From Novosphingobium sp. Rr 2-17 (GTDB lineage: Bacteria > Pseudomonadota > Alphaproteobacteria > Sphingomonadales > Sphingomonadaceae), in NCBI RefSeq assembly GCF_000272475.1, contig NZ_AKFJ01000005.1:62001-126000 (forward strand): 64,000 bases of DNA, read 5' to 3'. The translations under genes were made by a program, and so were the position numbers. Each line of letters opens with the position of its first letter. Within the stretch, counting starts at the first letter, position 1. Below the pieces are notes generated by a model. The model did no database searches. It saw only the letters and a program-made list of their open reading frames with translations, and had not been told where the DNA came from. Positions 46,707-54,279 of this stretch are shown here, piece after piece.

Positions 46707-46725
46707 GGCGGCATAATCTGCCGCC
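46707..46725. promoter_or_regulatory. Strong palindromic operator candidate upstream of the aminotransferase-Lrp unit
   Basis: GGCGGCATAATCTGCCGCC: perfect seven-base arms around a five-base AT-rich centre, 108-126 bp upstream of the aminotransferase start. No T run follows on either strand, so it is unlikely to be the terminator of the preceding gene. Geometry fits autoregulation by the Lrp/AsnC protein encoded in this unit. Confidence 0.6.
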
Positions 46726-46748
46726 CCCCGTCCTGGGTTGTCTTTCGA

Positions 46749-47819
46749 TCAGGACAGTGCGTCAGCGATCGCCTTGCCGCATTGCTCGGTATTGGCCTTG
46801 CCCTTGAGGTCGCCGGTGCGCAGCGCCGGTTCCGCCAAGACCGTTTCCACTGCGCGCATGATCGCCGCGGCGGCGTCCGCCTCGCCCAGATGCTCGAGCA
46901 TCATCGCCGCCGACCAGATCTGCCCGACCGGATTGGCAATCCCTTTCCCGGCGATATCGGGCGCCGAGCCATGAACCGGCTCGAACAAAGACGGCGCAGT
47001 CTTGTCAGGATTGATGTTGCCGGAGGGTGCGACGCCGATGGTGCCGGTGCAGGCAGGTCCCAGGTCGGACAGGATATCGCCGAACAAGTTGGACGCGACC
47101 ACCACATCGAAACGGTCTGGGTTGAGTACGAACTGCGCGGTCAGGATGTCGATATGATATTTGTCATGGGTGACGGTCGGGTAGTTCTTCGCCATCTCCT
47201 CCACCCGTTCGTCCCACCAAGGCATCGTGATCGCGATGCCGTTGGATTTGGTGGCGGACGTCACATGCTTGCGCGCGCGCGTCGCCGCCAGATCGAAGGC
47301 GTAGCGCAGCACCCGGTCGGTGCCGTGCCGGGTCATGACGGTTTCCTGGATCACCACCTCGCGCGGGGTGCCGGCAAACATCTTGCCGCCGACCGAGCTA
47401 TACTCGCCCTCGGTATTCTCACGCACGACCCAGAAATCGATGTCACCCGGCTCGCGCCCGACCAGCGGACAAGGAACGCCCGGCATCAGGCGAACCGGAC
47501 GCAGATTGACATACTGGTCGTATTCGCGACGGAACTGGAGCAGCGATCCCCACAGCGATATGTGGTCCGGCACTGTATCGGGCCAACCCACCGCACCGAA
47601 GAATATCGCATCGGGACTGCCGATCCGGTCCTTCCAGCCGTCTGGCATCATCTGTCCGTGCTTGGCGTAATAGTCGCAGCAGGCAAAATCCTGCCACGTC
47701 TGCTTGATGGCAAAGCCGTAAAGGCTGGCCGCGCGCTCCAGCACGCGAATGCCTTCGGGCACCACTTCCTTGCCAATGCCGTCGCCTGGAATGACCGAAA
47801 TATTGTAAGTGCGCGCCAT
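46749..47819 (-). CDS. Tartrate / D-malate dehydrogenase (isopropylmalate dehydrogenase family)
   Basis: 356 residues. IPGDGIGKEVVPEGIRVLE, LWGSLLQFRREYDQYVNLRPVRLMPG, the FWVVRENTEGEYSSVGG motif, NLFGDILSDLGPACTGTIGVAPSGNI and FEPVHGSAPDIAGKGIANP are the TtuC/DmlA-type signatures, which separate it from LeuB. It oxidises and decarboxylates tartrate, D-malate or a related 2-hydroxydicarboxylate with NAD. Lying 24 bp after the semialdehyde dehydrogenase, it may process a C4 hydroxydiacid produced from the imported compound. Confidence 0.85.
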   Translation of the reverse strand: MARTYNISVIPGDGIGKEVVPEGIRVLERAASLYGFAIKQTWQDFACCDYYAKHGQMMPDGWKDRIGSPDAIFFGAVGWPDTVPDHISLWGSLLQFRREYDQYVNLRPVRLMPGVPCPLVGREPGDIDFWVVRENTEGEYSSVGGKMFAGTPREVVIQETVMTRHGTDRVLRYAFDLAATRARKHVTSATKSNGIAITMPWWDERVEEMAKNYPTVTHDKYHIDILTAQFVLNPDRFDVVVASNLFGDILSDLGPACTGTIGVAPSGNINPDKTAPSLFEPVHGSAPDIAGKGIANPVGQIWSAAMMLEHLGEADAAAAIMRAVETVLAEPALRTGDLKGKANTEQCGKAIADALS

Positions 47820-47843
47820 GAAAATTCCTCGTGGAAGCGGGGA

Positions 47844-49307
47844 TTACAGTTTCAGCCCGCCAATGTGGAAGGCCTTGGTCTCGAGATATTCCTCGATCCC
47901 GGCATGAGCGCCCTCGCGGCCCAGGCCCGATTGCTTGACGCCGCCGAAGGGTGCCATCTCCATGGCGATGCCGCCGGTGTTGAGCGCGACCATGCCGGCC
48001 TCCAACCGCTCGGCGACGCGGAAGGCGCGGTGCAGATTTTCGGTGTAGAAGTAGCTGGCGAGGCCAAATTTCGTGTCATTGGCAAGGGCAATACCCTCCG
48101 CCTCGTCATGGAAGCGGAACAGCGGCGCGACCGGGCCAAACGTCTCTTCGCCGGCCAGTCGCATGTCGCGGGTCGCCCCGGTCAGGATCACCGGCGTCAC
48201 GAAGCGTCCGCCCGTGGCACCTTCGGACGCCTTGGCGAAGATGGTCGCACCGTGGACCAGCGCATCCTCGACATGGGCATCGACCTTTTCCACCGCCGCG
48301 CGGTTGATGAGCGGTCCGATGGTCGCGCTTTCCTGATCGCCCGGGCCGACCTTGAGCGCCGAAACGGCCTTCGCCAGCTTTTCCGCAAAGGCGTCGTAGA
48401 CGCCGTCCTGCACCAGGATGCGGTTGGCGCAAACGCAAGTCTGGCCGGCATTGCGGAACTTGCTGGCCATGGTCGCTGTAACGGCGAGGTCCAGATCGGC
48501 GTCGTCGAACACCAGCAACGGCGCGTTGCCGCCCAGCTCCAGGCTCAGTCGCTTAATCGTATCGGCGCTCTGCCGCATCAGTAGCGCCCCCACCCGGGTC
48601 GATCCGGTAAAGGACAGTTTGCGCACGGTCTCGCTGGCGGTCAGAACGTTGCCGATGGGCGCGGCCTGTCCGGTAACGATGTTGATGACCCCCTTGGGAA
48701 AGCCCGCCTGCTCGGCCAGCTTCACCAGCGCCAGGGCGCTGAATGGCGTCAGTTCGGATGGCTTGACGACGACGGGGCATCCCGCCGCCAGCGCCGGCGC
48801 GCATTTGCGCGTGATCATGGCGGCCGGAAAGTTCCAGGGGGTGATCGCGGCCGACACGCCGACCGGTTCTTTCAGGATCAGGATACGGCGATTGGCCTCA
48901 GGCGCGGGAATGATGCCCCCCTCGATCCGGCGGGCTTCCTCGGCGAACCATTTGATGAAGCTTGCCGCATAGCGCATTTCGCCCTCCGCCTCGGCGATGG
49001 GCTTGCCCTGCTCGGCCGTCATGATCCGGCCGAGATCAATCACATTATCCATCACCAGCCCATGCCAGCGTTCCAGCAGCGTGGCGCGTTCACCAGCCGT
49101 CTTGGCGCGCCATGCGGGCCATGCGGCCTGGGCCGCATCGACCGCCGCCTGCGTATCGGCCTCGCCGCAATCGGGGATACTGCCCAGTACGGCCCCCGTC
49201 GCGGGATTATCGACATCCAGCGTCGCGCCGGACGATGCGCCAACCCATTCGCCTGCGATGAAAACCTGCTGTACGAAAAGAGCGGAATTGTTGAGCGAGA
49301 GAGTCAT
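47844..49307 (-). CDS. Succinate-semialdehyde dehydrogenase-like aldehyde dehydrogenase
   Basis: 487 residues. TPWNFPAAMITRKCAPALAAGCPVVVKPSE, SFTGSTRVGALLM, the catalytic Glu in ELGGNAPLLVFDDADLD, the catalytic Cys in GQTCVCANR and EMAPFGGVKQSGLGREG at the end are typical of GabD. It oxidises succinate semialdehyde or a close C4-C5 semialdehyde. The cysteine pair CVC is typical of the NAD(P)-dependent GabD branch. Overlaps the acetyltransferase by ATGA. Confidence 0.86.
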   Translation of the reverse strand: MTLSLNNSALFVQQVFIAGEWVGASSGATLDVDNPATGAVLGSIPDCGEADTQAAVDAAQAAWPAWRAKTAGERATLLERWHGLVMDNVIDLGRIMTAEQGKPIAEAEGEMRYAASFIKWFAEEARRIEGGIIPAPEANRRILILKEPVGVSAAITPWNFPAAMITRKCAPALAAGCPVVVKPSELTPFSALALVKLAEQAGFPKGVINIVTGQAAPIGNVLTASETVRKLSFTGSTRVGALLMRQSADTIKRLSLELGGNAPLLVFDDADLDLAVTATMASKFRNAGQTCVCANRILVQDGVYDAFAEKLAKAVSALKVGPGDQESATIGPLINRAAVEKVDAHVEDALVHGATIFAKASEGATGGRFVTPVILTGATRDMRLAGEETFGPVAPLFRFHDEAEGIALANDTKFGLASYFYTENLHRAFRVAERLEAGMVALNTGGIAMEMAPFGGVKQSGLGREGAHAGIEEYLETKAFHIGGLKL

Positions 49308-50161
49308 CCGAGCGCCTGCGTCGTGAGAGTGAAGGTCCGAGCCGAAGGATCAGCTTTGGGCGGGCGGCCGCGCACCATACTCGTCACCTGCCCCACTTGC
49401 GGCAGCCCCAGTTCCTCAAGCCAGTCACCCAGACCACTTTCTTCAGGGATGTCGATACGGCAGAAGATGCCGGCATGCGAGCCCAGCCAGTGGGAGATCA
49501 GCACCTTCGCGCCGCCGGTGTCAGGCGCGACCGTAGGGCCGACCACATGGCCGCGTCCGAAACGACAAAACAGGGAAAAGCCAACCGGCTCGTTGTCACG
49601 CGTCAGCACGACGCCCTGTGCGCCCGGAACCAGCGCGTTGAGCAAAGCGTCGCGATCCATGCCGGTCGCGCGGCGGGCAAGAGCCTGCAATGTCGGCATG
49701 TCCTTGGCGCCCAGCGGACGCACCCTCTCTCCGGGAATGAGTTCGGCGATCGGCACGGCGAAGGCCGCGCCCTGATGCTGAAACACCAGGCCAAGCGCTT
49801 CGAAGCCCATGCCCGCATAAAGCGGCCTTCCCTCGGCGGTGGCGTTGAGCAAGACGGTGCGGCCGTCCAGATCACCCAAGACCGCATCCATCAACTGCCG
49901 ACCAGTGTCGGTGTCTCCCGCATGCGGCGACACGATAACCATTCCGAGGGTTGCGGCGTCGGCGCCGTAAAGCCACGCCATCGCGGTGCCCACGATACGC
50001 TCGTCGGTTTGCGCGACATAGCCAAAGCCGAGGCCCAGAAGCATGTCCCAGTCCTCGACGCGATGGGGCCATTTCTGGCCACTGGACAATGACTGCGCGG
50101 CGGGCAGATCGTCCACCGTCATCCGCCGCAACGTCACCCTCGCCTCTATGTCCGTAGCCAT
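49304..50161 (-). CDS. Double-domain GNAT acetyltransferase (copy 2)
   Basis: 285 residues; ATG 50161 has GGAG seven bases upstream, better than 50167. Domain 1 has WPHRVEDWDMLLGLGFGY and MVIVSPHAGDTDTGRQLMDAVL; domain 2 has GFSLFCRFGRGHVVGPTVAP and the C-terminal GLGDWLEELGLPQVG. It aligns along its whole length with the protein at 33148-34020, sharing WP-(Y/H)-R-x-EDW and the GRG-(Y/H)-VVGP motif. In domain 1 the acetyl-CoA loop is degenerate (DTGRQL instead of RRGIGA). First gene of the leftmost transcription unit of the block. Confidence 0.74.
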   Translation of the reverse strand: MATDIEARVTLRRMTVDDLPAAQSLSSGQKWPHRVEDWDMLLGLGFGYVAQTDERIVGTAMAWLYGADAATLGMVIVSPHAGDTDTGRQLMDAVLGDLDGRTVLLNATAEGRPLYAGMGFEALGLVFQHQGAAFAVPIAELIPGERVRPLGAKDMPTLQALARRATGMDRDALLNALVPGAQGVVLTRDNEPVGFSLFCRFGRGHVVGPTVAPDTGGAKVLISHWLGSHAGIFCRIDIPEESGLGDWLEELGLPQVGQVTSMVRGRPPKADPSARTFTLTTQALG

Positions 50162-50232
50162 GCTCATGCTCCATTGGCGGCGTGGGATGCGGCGCCGGCG
50201 TCTATTCAGGGCGGAAATTTAGCCCCACGGAC

Positions 50233-50247
50233 AAGCATTGGATGCCG
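50233..50247. promoter_or_regulatory. Weak operator-like half-site upstream of the GNAT-2 unit
   Basis: AAGCA-TTGGA-TGCCG: right arm intact, left arm three of five bases, 72-86 bp upstream of ATG 50161. Included only because of its position. Confidence 0.25.
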
Positions 50248-50373
50248 CCTTCACGCCTTTTTCGGAAGATCATCGCGCGTTATTGGCTATGGCACCTGCA
50301 TAAAATGCCGTGCCGATCTCTCATCGCCTCACGAGGCAGCCGCGAGGGGGAGACCTATGCATCTGCGTATGTA

Positions 50374-50481
50374 TCTAGAGCGTTTTCGAAGCGGGTGGAA
50401 TCACCTGCTGACTCGGAAAACGCGGCGAAACAAGAGACTAGAGCAACCGAGCCAATGCAATCGGATCGGAACTTGCTTTAG
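50374..50481 (+). repeat. Dispersed palindromic repeat, copy 2, in the cnr leader
   Basis: Same element as 854-956: CTAGAG, the arm GCGTTTTCGA, AGCGGGTG-GAAT-CACCTGCT and ACTCGGAAAACGC, then CGGCGAAACAAGAGACTAGAG and CAATGCAATCGGATCGGAAC. A few bases differ from copy 1. It ends 26 bp before the first gene of the nickel/cobalt locus, so any promoter of that operon lies in or beside it. The rest of the 50168-50373 gap shows only the weak site at 50233. Confidence 0.75.
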
Positions 50482-50507
50482 ACATAAAAATGCATCGGAG
50501 GTGACAC

Positions 50508-50792
50508 ATGGTGAATATCGATGATTGGCTATCATCAGCAGCGGCGCGTACTTCGTTGGAGATGTCTTCGGGCGCTCTTGCCACGTTGGAACGCCAGCTT
50601 GATAAGGAAATGGCCCCAATAGCAATCGCGGCTCGCCGCAATGCGCAACGCACGATGGTGTGCGGCGCCCTGGCCGCCGCTTTTGCTTTTGTGGCTACCG
50701 GCACGCTGATGTTGCCACAAGCGCCTGCGCGTCCGATGTGGCTGGCTTCTCCATCGGCATCTTCGCCTTACAGCTTGCTGATCGGAAACTGA
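50508..50792 (+). CDS. cnrY: CnrY-like anti-sigma factor
   Basis: 94 residues, one fewer than CnrY of Cupriavidus. The cytosolic N terminus (about 1-45: MVNIDDWLSSAAARTSLEMSSG...) would bind the ECF sigma factor; a single membrane helix spans about 48-67 (TMVCGALAAAFAFVATGTLM); a short periplasmic tail follows. Primary sequence is poorly conserved, so the call relies on size, topology and position directly ahead of the CnrX-like sensor and sigma factor. A strong GGAGGTG site precedes the ATG. Only one base separates it from cnrX. Confidence 0.72.
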   Translation: MVNIDDWLSSAAARTSLEMSSGALATLERQLDKEMAPIAIAARRNAQRTMVCGALAAAFAFVATGTLMLPQAPARPMWLASPSASSPYSLLIGN

Positions 50793-50793
50793 C

Positions 50794-51237
50794 ATGATCC
50801 GATCGCGCTTTGGGCTGGCACTGCCGGCCCTTGTCGGTGCGCTCATCGGCGTCGCTCTCGCTACCGGGTTGACGATGGCTTGGGACGCGGCACAACATCG
50901 TGATTCCGACTTGCACCAGTTGCTGCACAAAGCCGCGCCCCTCGACCCCGAGGAACAAGCGGCACTCGACGTTAAGGAAAAGCAGTTCGAAGCGGTACGC
51001 TCGCAGATCGAGCACCGACTGCAGAACGCCAACACACAGTTGGCGGATGCCATCGCGAAAGACCCCAAGTGGTCTCCCGCCGTCGAGGTGGCAACGCGCG
51101 AAGTCGAGAAAGCGGCTGGTGACTTGCAAAGAGCGACCCTTGAACATGTTTTCGAAATGCGCGCGGGCCTAAAGCCGGAGCACCGCGCGGCTTATGATGC
51201 GGTGTTGATAAAGGCGCTGCGGCGTGGTCCCCGGTGA
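50794..51237 (+). CDS. cnrX: CnrX-like periplasmic Ni/Co sensor
   Basis: 147 residues (CnrX 148). One N-terminal membrane anchor (about 9-29) and a helical hairpin sensor domain follow. The five CnrX metal ligands His42, His46, Glu63, His119 and Met123 are matched by His41, His45 (LHQLLH), Glu62 (KEKQ), His118 and Met122 (EHVFEM), all with a constant offset of one. The sensor is therefore expected to bind Ni(II)/Co(II) in the periplasm and release CnrH from CnrY. GTGA overlap with the sigma factor gene. Confidence 0.85.
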   Translation: MIRSRFGLALPALVGALIGVALATGLTMAWDAAQHRDSDLHQLLHKAAPLDPEEQAALDVKEKQFEAVRSQIEHRLQNANTQLADAIAKDPKWSPAVEVATREVEKAAGDLQRATLEHVFEMRAGLKPEHRAAYDAVLIKALRRGPR

Positions 51238-51806
51238 CGCCCGATACCAGCGATGAAGAGTGGGTCAGGCGCGCGACCAAAGGAGATCGGCGCGGCTATA
51301 GCACGTTGGTTCATCGCTACGCGCGCCGTTTGGCACAAGCCGCGCGCGGGTTTGGCCTGCCAGAAACTGACGTTGATGACGTGGTACAGGAAACGTTTGT
51401 CTCGGCGTGGCGCAATCTCGGCCTCTACGACCCCTCGCTGCCATTTCGTCCGTGGTTATTTCGGATCGCCACGAACAAGATGCGCGATCATCGGCGGCGG
51501 CGTTCCGTCCGCTCGTTTCTGTTCGGCGCCAGCGACATCGACGAGGGTTTGCGCATTGCCGACGATGCGCCCAATCCGGAACAGACCATGATTGCCGTGC
51601 TCGATCTTGCCCGAATTAAAGCCACCCTCAACTTGCTGGAAACGCCACTACGCGAGGCTTTAGTGCTGACCGCGCTTGTCGGATTGTCACAGTCGGAGGC
51701 GGCCCAATCCTTGAACGTCAGCGTCAAAGCGGTTGAAACCAGAGTGGCCCGCGCGCGTCGGAAACTGGCGCGGTTGATCGAGTTAGAAAAAACAACGCTG
51801 CCATGA
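51234..51806 (+). CDS. cnrH: ECF sigma factor, CnrH-like
   Basis: 190 residues (CnrH 191). Region 2 has DVDDVVQETFVSAWRNLGLYDPSLPFRPWLFRIATNKMRDHRRRR; region 4 has LNLLETPLREALVLTALVGLSQSEAAQSLNVSVKAVETRVARARRKL in pieces, a helix-turn-helix. It would direct RNA polymerase to the cnrYXH and cnrCBA promoters on nickel or cobalt stress. It begins with GTG overlapping the cnrX stop. A 74-bp gap with a hairpin separates it from cnrC. Confidence 0.88.
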   Translation: MTPDTSDEEWVRRATKGDRRGYSTLVHRYARRLAQAARGFGLPETDVDDVVQETFVSAWRNLGLYDPSLPFRPWLFRIATNKMRDHRRRRSVRSFLFGASDIDEGLRIADDAPNPEQTMIAVLDLARIKATLNLLETPLREALVLTALVGLSQSEAAQSLNVSVKAVETRVARARRKLARLIELEKTTLP

Positions 51807-51838
51807 GGGGGAAGCCCGGCTGGGTGCGTAAGGGGAGT

Positions 51839-51863
51839 ATCGGCTGCACCTAAAGCCGGTTTT
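51839..51863 (+). terminator. Possible attenuator hairpin between cnrH and cnrC
   Basis: ATCGGCT pairs with AGCCGGT (one G-U pair) across an eight-base loop, followed by TTT. The stem is short, so it may only reduce read-through from cnrYXH into cnrCBA. Confidence 0.35.
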
Positions 51864-51880
51864 CGTCGGGGGAAGACGTC

Positions 51881-53119
51881 ATTTCTGTAACACGCTTCGT
51901 TGGGGGCATTCTCACGGGTTTGCTCGTAAGCGCGCCGGTCGCTTGGGCCGACACGGCTCCGTCCTATGCCGAGCTGCTGAGCCGCTCGATCGAAAATGCG
52001 CCAGCGCTGCTGGAACAAGTCGCCAACGTGCGGGCAGCGCAAGGCGATGCACGCCAAGCCCGCGCCTGGCCCAATCCGAGCATTGGCGCCGACTTCGAGA
52101 ACATCGGCGGCAGCTCGGTTAGCAACAGCCCCAGCACGCCACAGACGACGTTCACGGTTACCCAGCCCCTCGACGTGTTTAAGCGCGGCCCTCGCATCGC
52201 CGCTGGCAACGCGGGCATCGTCGCGGCCCAGGCGCGCGGCGCGCAGGCAAAGGTCGAATATGCAGCGCAGCTTGCGCTAGCTTATGCCACCAGCGAAGCC
52301 ATGCAGCAGCGGCTGCAACTGGCCGATGAGGACGTGGGGCGCGCTCGCGAGGATCTACGCGCCGCGAACGCGCTGGTCGATGCCGGCAAGGAAGCAAAGT
52401 TGCGCTCCGTGCAAGCGCAAGCCAGCGTGTCATCCGCAGTCGCATCGCGTGAGGCCGCTTTGTCCAACCTGGCAGAAGCGTTGGCCAACTTGTCGGCGTT
52501 GGCCGGCGTTCCAAGCCCCTACACTGGGGTTACGCCCTCGCTGCTGACGCCGGACGTGCAAGCGGCTCGCGTTATGGGTCCGAGCGACGGTACACCGCCT
52601 GCTGTTGCGGCGGCACAGGCGGAACGCGATGCCGTGGATGCGCAAGTTCGCGTCGAGCGCAGCAAGGCAATCCCGGACATTGGTCTGAGCGGCGGGGTTC
52701 GTCGCTTTGGCGGTAGCGACGAGACGGGTTTCGTCGTGGGCGTGACATCCAGGATCCCGCTGTTCGATCGCAATGGGGGCGCCATCGCCGCGACCGAAGC
52801 ACGCCGTGACGCGGCCGACCAGCGGCTGGCGGCGGCACGGCTATCTTCCCAGGCAGCGCGCAACATCGCGCTCACGCAAATCACCTCGTCCCAAGCGCGC
52901 CTTAAGGCCACGACCGAGGGCGAGGCCGCGGCGCAGGAAGCCTATCGCCTTAGCCGCATCGGCTACGATTCCGGCAAGACGCCACTCATAGAAGTTCTCA
53001 CCATACGCCGCGCCCTCCTCGATGCCCGCGCCCTGACCATTGACGCTCGCCTTGCTCGTGTCAGCGCGCTTGTCGCGCTGGCCCGCGTCGATGGCCGCCT
53101 CGCCTTCGGAGACAACTGA
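51881..53119 (+). CDS. cnrC: CnrC-like outer-membrane factor of the RND efflux pump
   Basis: TolC/OEP family protein, about 412 residues if it starts at the ATT codon at 51881. No ATG, GTG or TTG lies in frame between the upstream stop (51851) and a TTG at 51920. The TTG would leave a very short leader (MLVSAPVAWA), whereas reading from 51881 gives ISVTRFVGGILTGLLVSAPVAWA, a good signal peptide, with GGGGGA seven bases upstream. The body has two repeated coiled-coil halves (AELLSRSIENAPALLEQVANVRAAQGDARQAR in pieces; RIGYDSGKTPLIEVLTIRRALLDAR). It forms the outer-membrane exit duct. Overlaps cnrB. Confidence 0.82.
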   Translation: MSVTRFVGGILTGLLVSAPVAWADTAPSYAELLSRSIENAPALLEQVANVRAAQGDARQARAWPNPSIGADFENIGGSSVSNSPSTPQTTFTVTQPLDVFKRGPRIAAGNAGIVAAQARGAQAKVEYAAQLALAYATSEAMQQRLQLADEDVGRAREDLRAANALVDAGKEAKLRSVQAQASVSSAVASREAALSNLAEALANLSALAGVPSPYTGVTPSLLTPDVQAARVMGPSDGTPPAVAAAQAERDAVDAQVRVERSKAIPDIGLSGGVRRFGGSDETGFVVGVTSRIPLFDRNGGAIAATEARRDAADQRLAAARLSSQAARNIALTQITSSQARLKATTEGEAAAQEAYRLSRIGYDSGKTPLIEVLTIRRALLDARALTIDARLARVSALVALARVDGRLAFGDN

Positions 53120-54279
53120 TGGAAGATCGCCGCCAGCCCAGTTGGCCGATGCTTGGTGGTATTGCCGCCGTCGCCGCCATTGCCGCGTTCGGCATTGCCC
53201 GCTGGACCGCGCCCGACGCATCCGCTCCCGCACCGGTGGAGCAACCATCCGCTGCGTCTGGTCCTGTCCAGCTCAAGATCCCGCAAGCCTACCTGCAGAC
53301 CGCCAACATCGTGGTCGAGAAGGTGGCCGCCGCCGGGATGGGCACGGACATTCTTGCGCCGGCCACGATCGCGTCCACGCCGCAAGGTGAGGCCGTTGTA
53401 GTCGCCCGCGCTTCGGGTGCGATTACGCAAATCAACAAGCGGCTAGGCGACAGCGTCCGCGCCGGCGAGACGCTTGCGCTGGTCGACAGCCTCGACGCGG
53501 CTACCATCTCCGCTGACCGCAGTGTCGCTGCCGCCAAAGTCGATCTCGCGCGCCGTACCTACAACCGCGAGGCTGGCTTATTCAAGCAAGGCGTCAGCCC
53601 GCGCGAGGACATGGAGGCCGCGCAGTCGGCCTTGGCGGTGGCGCAGGCCGAAGCGAGCCGTGCATCGTCTGTGGCAAGCGCCGCCCGCGTCACTGGAAAC
53701 GGGCGCTCGGTGTCGGTTGTCAGCCCGATCGCGGGCAAGATCACGGCGCAAACCGCAACTTTAGGCTCGTACGTCGATCCCCAGGCCGAACTGTTTCGCG
53801 TTGCCGCAAGCAACGCCGCACAAGTAGAAGCCTCCGTCAGTGCGGACGACGCGCGCCGCGTGTCGCCGGGTGACACGGCGACAATCGTCCTGGGATCGGG
53901 TGACACCCTCGCAGGCACCGTGCGCTCGGTCACGCCGACCGTCAGCGGCGCGAGCCAAGCCGCAACCGTCGTTATCGTCCCTGCTGGCAACGGGCGACTG
54001 CTCGTCGGCCAAGGCGTGCAAGTCCGCATCCGCGCAAGCACGGGCGGCGGAAAGACGGGTATCTCGGTTCCGGAAGAAGCGGTCCAGAGCCTGAATGGCA
54101 AGGACGTGGTGTTCGTCCGCACCAAGGACGGGTTCCGCGCCCAGCCGGTGCTGGTAGGCAGCCGTAGCGGCGGCGTTGCCCAGATCCTTTCCGGTTTGCA
54201 GGCTGGTGCTTCCGTTGCGACCCGCAATGCCTTCCTGCTCAAAGCAGAGGCGACCAAGGGCTCCGAGGAAGAAGAATGA
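53119..54279 (+). CDS. cnrB: CnrB-like membrane fusion protein
   Basis: 386 residues. One N-terminal membrane helix (about 11-28), a lipoyl-type half (about 85-115), a coiled coil (about 130-180, KVDLARRTYNREAGLFKQGVSPRED), the second lipoyl half with VVSPIAGKITAQTATLGSYVDP, and beta-barrel segments ending in VFVRTKDGFRAQPVLVG. It links the RND pump to the outer-membrane duct and is the usual periplasmic adaptor of heavy-metal RND systems. TGATG coupling with cnrC and ATGA with cnrA. Confidence 0.88.
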   Translation: MEDRRQPSWPMLGGIAAVAAIAAFGIARWTAPDASAPAPVEQPSAASGPVQLKIPQAYLQTANIVVEKVAAAGMGTDILAPATIASTPQGEAVVVARASGAITQINKRLGDSVRAGETLALVDSLDAATISADRSVAAAKVDLARRTYNREAGLFKQGVSPREDMEAAQSALAVAQAEASRASSVASAARVTGNGRSVSVVSPIAGKITAQTATLGSYVDPQAELFRVAASNAAQVEASVSADDARRVSPGDTATIVLGSGDTLAGTVRSVTPTVSGASQAATVVIVPAGNGRLLVGQGVQVRIRASTGGGKTGISVPEEAVQSLNGKDVVFVRTKDGFRAQPVLVGSRSGGVAQILSGLQAGASVATRNAFLLKAEATKGSEEEE

